From positions 849,001-913,000 of the forward strand of contig CP099617.1 in NCBI GenBank assembly GCA_024072375.1: a stretch of 64,000 nucleotides of DNA, read 5' to 3'. The position numbers and the translations under genes are program-made. The DNA is from Sphingomonadaceae bacterium OTU29LAMAA1 (GTDB lineage: Bacteria > Pseudomonadota > Alphaproteobacteria > Sphingomonadales > Sphingomonadaceae). Of this stretch, positions 60,603 through 64,000 are shown in pieces. How positions within the stretch are numbered: the stretch's first letter is position 1; each line of letters opens with the position of its first letter. The notes beneath the pieces were generated by a model. That model did no database searches. It saw nothing but the letters and a program-made list of their open reading frames with translations, and was not told the origin of the DNA.

Positions 60603-61375
60603 CCATCCTGTCCCGAATCATCGAAACCAAACGTGCCGAGGTCGCGGCACGCAAGGCGACGACCAGCCTCGCCGATCTGGATGCCCGGATCGCGGACGTT
60701 ACCAAGCCGCGGGGATTTCGTGCCGCGCTGGACGGCCGGGCCGGTCTGGCGCTGATCGCCGAGATCAAGAAGGCCAGCCCTTCGAAGGGGCTAATCCGCG
60801 AAGACTTCGATCCGCCGGGGCATGCGCGGGCCTATCAGGCGGGCGGTGCGGCATGCCTGTCGGTGCTGACCGACGAGCAGTGGTTTCAGGGGTCGGACGA
60901 TTACCTGATCGCGGCGCGTGCCGCCTGCGACCTGCCGGTGATCCGCAAGGATTTCATGGTCGACCCTTGGCAGGCGACCGAGAGCCGCTCGATCGGGGCC
61001 GACGCCATCCTGATCATAGTCGCAGCGCTCGACGACAACCAGATGGCGGAGATCGAGGCGTCGGCGATGGATTGCGGCATGGACGTGCTGGTCGAGGTTC
61101 ACGACAGGCATGAATTCGAACGCGCCCTGAAGCTCAAATCGCGTATGATCGGCGTCAACAACCGCGACCTTCGCGACTTCACCGTCGATTTCGCCCGTAC
61201 CTACGAACTGGTCGGCAAGGCCCCCAAAGGCTGCACCTTCATCGCGGAGAGCGGATTGGAAACGCGCGCCGACCTCGATGCGATGGCTGAACACGGCGTT
61301 CGCTGCTTCCTGATCGGCGAGGCGTTGATGCGTCAGCCGGATGTCGAGGCCGCGACGCGGGCGCTGATCGCATGA
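60599..61375 (+). CDS. trpC: Indole-3-glycerol phosphate synthase
   Basis: A 258-residue TIM-barrel enzyme closing the indole ring. Start [18 protein letters not shown], catalytic Lys and Glu regions in [34 protein letters not shown], the barrel strand [14 protein letters not shown], and [19 protein letters not shown] with [13 protein letters not shown] near the C-terminus. It is the monofunctional form without a fused TrpF domain. ATG 60599 overlaps the trpD stop codon (ATGA), and its own stop overlaps moaC the same way. Confidence 0.96.
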   Translation: MTILSRIIETKRAEVAARKATTSLADLDARIADVTKPRGFRAALDGRAGLALIAEIKKASPSKGLIREDFDPPGHARAYQAGGAACLSVLTDEQWFQGSDDYLIAARAACDLPVIRKDFMVDPWQATESRSIGADAILIIVAALDDNQMAEIEASAMDCGMDVLVEVHDRHEFERALKLKSRMIGVNNRDLRDFTVDFARTYELVGKAPKGCTFIAESGLETRADLDAMAEHGVRCFLIGEALMRQPDVEAATRALIA

Positions 61376-61839
61376 CCGGCCTGACGCATATCGATGCGGA
61401 TGGCGCAGCGCATATGGTCGATGTCGGCGACAAGGCGATCACGGCACGGCGCGCGGTGGCAACGGGTCACGTCGCCATCGCCGCCGACGCCTTACAGGCG
61501 ATCCGTGACGGCGCCGCCAAAAAGGGCGACGTGCTAGCGGTGGCCCGGATAGCCGGGATCATGGCCGCCAAGCGGACCGCGGATCTGATCCCGCTGTGCC
61601 ACCCCCTCCCCCTCACCCGCGTCACCGTCGATCTGGCGATCGACGCGACCGGTATCACCGTTACCGCGCTGACCGCCACCGATGGCAAGACCGGCGTCGA
61701 AATGGAGGCTCTTACTGCGGTCTCGGTCGCGCTGTTGACGATCTACGACATGGCGAAGGCGATGGACCGCGCGATGACGATCGGGGCGATCCGTCTGTTG
61801 GAAAAAGCGGGCGGGCGGTCCGGTGACTGGCACGCCTGA
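61372..61839 (+). CDS. moaC: Cyclic pyranopterin monophosphate synthase MoaC
   Basis: A 155-residue enzyme turning the MoaA product into cyclic pyranopterin monophosphate. Conserved parts: [50 protein letters not shown] and [35 protein letters not shown]. The lysine and aspartate acid-base residues of the C-terminal motif are present. The ATGA overlap with trpC places Mo-cofactor genes in the trp transcript. MoeA overlaps its end. MoaA, the preceding pathway step, is encoded at 7795-8844. Confidence 0.96.
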   Translation: MTGLTHIDADGAAHMVDVGDKAITARRAVATGHVAIAADALQAIRDGAAKKGDVLAVARIAGIMAAKRTADLIPLCHPLPLTRVTVDLAIDATGITVTALTATDGKTGVEMEALTAVSVALLTIYDMAKAMDRAMTIGAIRLLEKAGGRSGDWHA

Positions 61840-63022
61840 CGTCATGCCGCTGATGCCGATCGCCGACGCGCAGGCGCATCTGTTTGCGATGGCGAAACCG
61901 GTCGAGATCGCGGAGGTGCCGCTCGCCGGCGCCGCAGGCCGCTGGGCAGCGAGCGATATATACGCCCGTCGCACCCAACCCGCGAGCGACCTGTCGGCGA
62001 TGGACGGCTATGCGATCCGTTTCGCCGATCTCCCCGGTCCATGGACGATAATTGGCGAAAGCGCGGCAGGTCGACCGTCGGCCGGCACCGTCGGGCCGGG
62101 CGAGGCGATACGCATTTTCACTGGGGCGGCGATGCCGGATGGCGCCGACACCGTGATGATCCAGGAGGAGGTCGACGCCGATGGTGCGACCATCCGCCTG
62201 ACCGGCGAAGGCCCGCTGACACGCGGCCGCAACACACGCCGGCGCGGTCTGGATTTTTCGGACGGCGACCGGATCGTCGTCGCGGGTGATCGCATCACCC
62301 CTGCCCGCATTGCAGTGATGGCCACTGCCGGCATCGCGAGCCTGTCGGTGCGCCGCCAGATCCGCGTTGCGATATGCGCAACCGGCGACGAACTGGTCGA
62401 ACCCGGTAGCAACGACGTCGGCGCCCTGCCCGAATCGAACCGTGCGATGCTGTCGGCGATGTTCGCAGACCTGCCGGTTCAGATCGTTGATCTCGGCATT
62501 CTTCCTGACCATCTCACCACGTTGCGGGATGCGTTCGCGGCCGTGGATGCCGACGTGCTCGTGACCACCGGTGGCGCATCCGTCGGCGATCACGACCTCG
62601 TTCGCCCCGCGATCGAGGCAGCGGGCGGCGTCATCGACTTTTGGCGTATCGCGCTGCGGCCGGGCAAGCCGATGATGGCGGGCCGCCTCGGGTCCACCGT
62701 CGTCGTCGGGTTGCCCGGCAATCCGGTGTCGGCGTTCGTCACGGCGTTGCTGTTCGTCAAGCCATCGATCGCACATCTGTCAGGCGCGCGGAATCCCCTG
62801 CCGCATAGCACGCGGATCATTCTGGGCGAGGATCTGCCCCCGAACGGCGGACGCACCGACTATCTCCGCGCCGAGATTCGCGACGGCCGTGCTTATGCCT
62901 CGACCATACAGGACAGCTCGATGCTGCTGACGCTGGCGCGGTCGCAATGCTTGATCGTACGACCGATCGACGCCCCCGCCGCCCGCGTCGGCGACTCGGC
63001 GGAAATCCTCGTCATCGCTTGA
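61823..63022 (+). CDS. moeA: Molybdopterin molybdenumtransferase MoeA
   Basis: A 399-residue enzyme that inserts molybdate into adenylated molybdopterin. Family parts: [93 protein letters not shown], and [36 protein letters not shown]. The GTG at 61823 overlaps moaC by 17 nt; ATG 61844, 4 nt after the moaC stop, is an equally plausible start. The C-terminal domain IV ([28 protein letters not shown]) is complete. lexA follows after 58 bp and has its own operator. Confidence 0.95.
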   Translation: MTGTPDVMPLMPIADAQAHLFAMAKPVEIAEVPLAGAAGRWAASDIYARRTQPASDLSAMDGYAIRFADLPGPWTIIGESAAGRPSAGTVGPGEAIRIFTGAAMPDGADTVMIQEEVDADGATIRLTGEGPLTRGRNTRRRGLDFSDGDRIVVAGDRITPARIAVMATAGIASLSVRRQIRVAICATGDELVEPGSNDVGALPESNRAMLSAMFADLPVQIVDLGILPDHLTTLRDAFAAVDADVLVTTGGASVGDHDLVRPAIEAAGGVIDFWRIALRPGKPMMAGRLGSTVVVGLPGNPVSAFVTALLFVKPSIAHLSGARNPLPHSTRIILGEDLPPNGGRTDYLRAEIRDGRAYASTIQDSSMLLTLARSQCLIVRPIDAPAARVGDSAEILVIA

Positions 63023-63035
63023 CGACGCTAATTGT

Positions 63036-63061
63036 GTTCCCTAGAAGTTCCGCGTCTGTTC
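63036..63061 (+). promoter_or_regulatory. LexA operator: three GTTC half-sites at 11-bp spacing
   Basis: GTTC at 63036, 63047 and 63058 are separated by exactly 7 bp each (GTTC-N7-GTTC-N7-GTTC). GTTC-N7-GTTC is the alphaproteobacterial SOS box. Three in-phase half-sites make two overlapping boxes ending 19 bp before the lexA start codon, which strongly supports SOS autoregulation of lexA. Confidence 0.9.
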
Positions 63062-63080
63062 TGACGGGGAAGGACCGCCC

Positions 63081-63770
63081 ATGCTCACGCGCAAGCAGCA
63101 CGAGCTCGTTTGCTTCATTAATGACCGGCTGGAAGAAACCGGTATCTCACCCTCGTTCGAGGAGATGAAGGACGCGCTCGACCTCAAGTCCAAGTCCGGC
63201 GTCCATCGCCTGATCAGCGCCCTTGAGGAACGGCATTTCATCCGCCGCCTCCCCAACCGGGCGCGGGCGCTCGAAGTATTGCGGATGCCCGAACGAACCG
63301 AGCGCAAGGCCAGCGCACCGGCGGGCACGCCGACGCCGACGGCCTCAAAGGGAGCGAACGTGCGTGCCGCTCCCTCGCCGGCCAATGATGTGATCGAGAT
63401 TCCGCTGCACGGCCGCATCGCCGCCGGCGTGCCGATCGAGGCGTTCGAAGGCAGTTCGATGCTCGCCGTTCCTGCCGCGTTGCTGGGATCGGGCGAGCAT
63501 TACGCGCTGGAGGTATCGGGTGATTCGATGGTGGAGGCGGGTATCCTCGACGGGGATTACGCGCTGATCCGCCGCACCGACGTCGCACGCGATGGCGAAA
63601 TCGTCGTTGCCCTGATTGAGGATGCGGAAGCGACACTGAAATACTTCCGTCGCGAAGGGGCGATGATCCGCCTTGATCCCGCAAACCGCTCGTACGAGCC
63701 GCAGCGTTACGCGCCTGCGCACGTGCGGGTGCAGGGCAAACTCTCCGGTATCCTGCGCCGCTACGACTGA
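63081..63770 (+). CDS. lexA: SOS repressor LexA
   Basis: A 229-residue repressor of the SOS regulon. The N-terminal winged helix has [66 protein letters not shown]. After a linker come the self-cleavage site Ala115-Gly116 ([10 protein letters not shown]) and the peptidase dyad Ser149 ([11 protein letters not shown]) and Lys187 ([10 protein letters not shown]). The SPSFEEM recognition-helix area is of the alphaproteobacterial form that binds GTTC-N7-GTTC, which is present upstream. The ATG at 63081 follows GGGGAAGGA. It ends 20 bp before convergent comEC. Confidence 0.97.
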   Translation: MLTRKQHELVCFINDRLEETGISPSFEEMKDALDLKSKSGVHRLISALEERHFIRRLPNRARALEVLRMPERTERKASAPAGTPTPTASKGANVRAAPSPANDVIEIPLHGRIAAGVPIEAFEGSSMLAVPAALLGSGEHYALEVSGDSMVEAGILDGDYALIRRTDVARDGEIVVALIEDAEATLKYFRREGAMIRLDPANRSYEPQRYAPAHVRVQGKLSGILRRYD

Positions 63771-63790
63771 GCCGATCGTGCGCTAGGCGA

Positions 63791-64000
63791 TCATGATGGC
63801 GGAACAAGATTGCGCTGTGTTTGGACGTGCCTCACCCGTCGTAAACGACCATCATCCCCGCTGCGTGGTTCACGTGGCGGCATGATGACGGGCGGGTTTA
63901 GCCACGGGTGGCGATCGGCCGGCTCACGGACTGTCGCGGCCACGTTGTCCTCGAACACCACCGCCACCCCGCCGGTACGCCGCAACGTCGGCGCATCCAG
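63791..64000 (-). CDS. C-terminal end of a probable ComEC/Rec2 protein (cut by window edge)
   Basis: An open minus-strand frame enters at 64000 and stops at 63791. It encodes about 69 residues: LDAPTLRRTGGVAVVFEDNVAATVREPADRHPWLNPPV, then a Pro/Arg-rich tail. The pattern (T-L-RRTGG-VA-V, then DRHPW) resembles the last part of sphingomonad ComEC/Rec2 DNA-uptake proteins, which are often encoded next to and convergent with lexA. Only the tail is visible, so the call rests on this resemblance and the neighbourhood. The start lies outside the window. Confidence 0.55.
   Translation of the reverse strand: MDAPTLRRTGGVAVVFEDNVAATVREPADRHPWLNPPVIMPPREPRSGDDGRLRRVRHVQTQRNLVPPS

Overview
The window is one continuous stretch of high-GC chromosome from an alphaproteobacterium, almost certainly a sphingomonad (Sphingomonas or a close relative). 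The grounds are protein-family content and gene order: a divL-tsaE-amgK-murU-addB-addA-trxA block, ppiD followed by trpE, trpG-trpD-trpC-moaC-moeA-lexA, a GTTC-N7-GTTC LexA box, and many short palindromic intergenic repeats. Nearly all of it is core housekeeping sequence. I see no rRNA, CRISPR array, insertion sequence, phage or plasmid module.

Layout. 1-5.6 kb: recG (cut by the window edge), sdhE and mfd. 5.6-9.8 kb: an EAL-domain signalling protein with a small NTF2-like secreted protein, then moaA-nadK and a tRNA-Asn with a good promoter. 9.8-17.5 kb: small ORFs, a YjbQ protein, a lipoprotein, secA, a TonB-like protein, argJ and an inositol-monophosphatase-family gene. 17.6-29.0 kb: the minus-strand block trxA/addA/addB/murU/amgK/tsaE/divL, mostly with overlapping stop and start codons. 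29.3-34.2 kb: ahcY with a 20-bp perfect palindrome upstream, yqgE, a Prx5-type peroxiredoxin, amn and a Lys/Ala-rich protein. 34.4-42.2 kb: an M2 peptidase, a hydrolase, a GFA protein, a YitT protein, asd and an S9 peptidase. 42.3-46.2 kb: a MoxR ATPase and a VWA protein separated by a CHAP-domain gene. 46.3-52.9 kb: anmK, rimO, an orphan AAA ATPase, a serine hydrolase and an M17 aminopeptidase. 53.2-64 kb: tonB, tpiA, ppiD-trpE, trpGDC-moaC-moeA, lexA and the 3' end of a probable comEC.

Connections. AnmK, AmgK and MurU together are three of the enzymes of the anhydro-MurNAc recycling route described in Pseudomonas. moaA, moaC and moeA are molybdenum-cofactor genes in two separate places. recG, mfd, addAB and lexA make the window rich in DNA repair genes. 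The DivL homologue carries Tyr in place of the phospho-accepting His and has also lost the N-box Asn, so it looks like a pseudokinase scaffold.

The least-explained sequence is intergenic. At least four families of palindromic repeats occur, usually as inverted pairs. One copy near 53.0 kb is split by an 83-bp hairpin-containing segment flanked by a 10-bp direct repeat, which looks like a small element that moved into the repeat. Operator-like palindromes precede ahcY, the tpiA/ppiD pair, the S9 peptidase and the CHAP gene. Coordinates and residue numbers were counted by hand and no database search was run.
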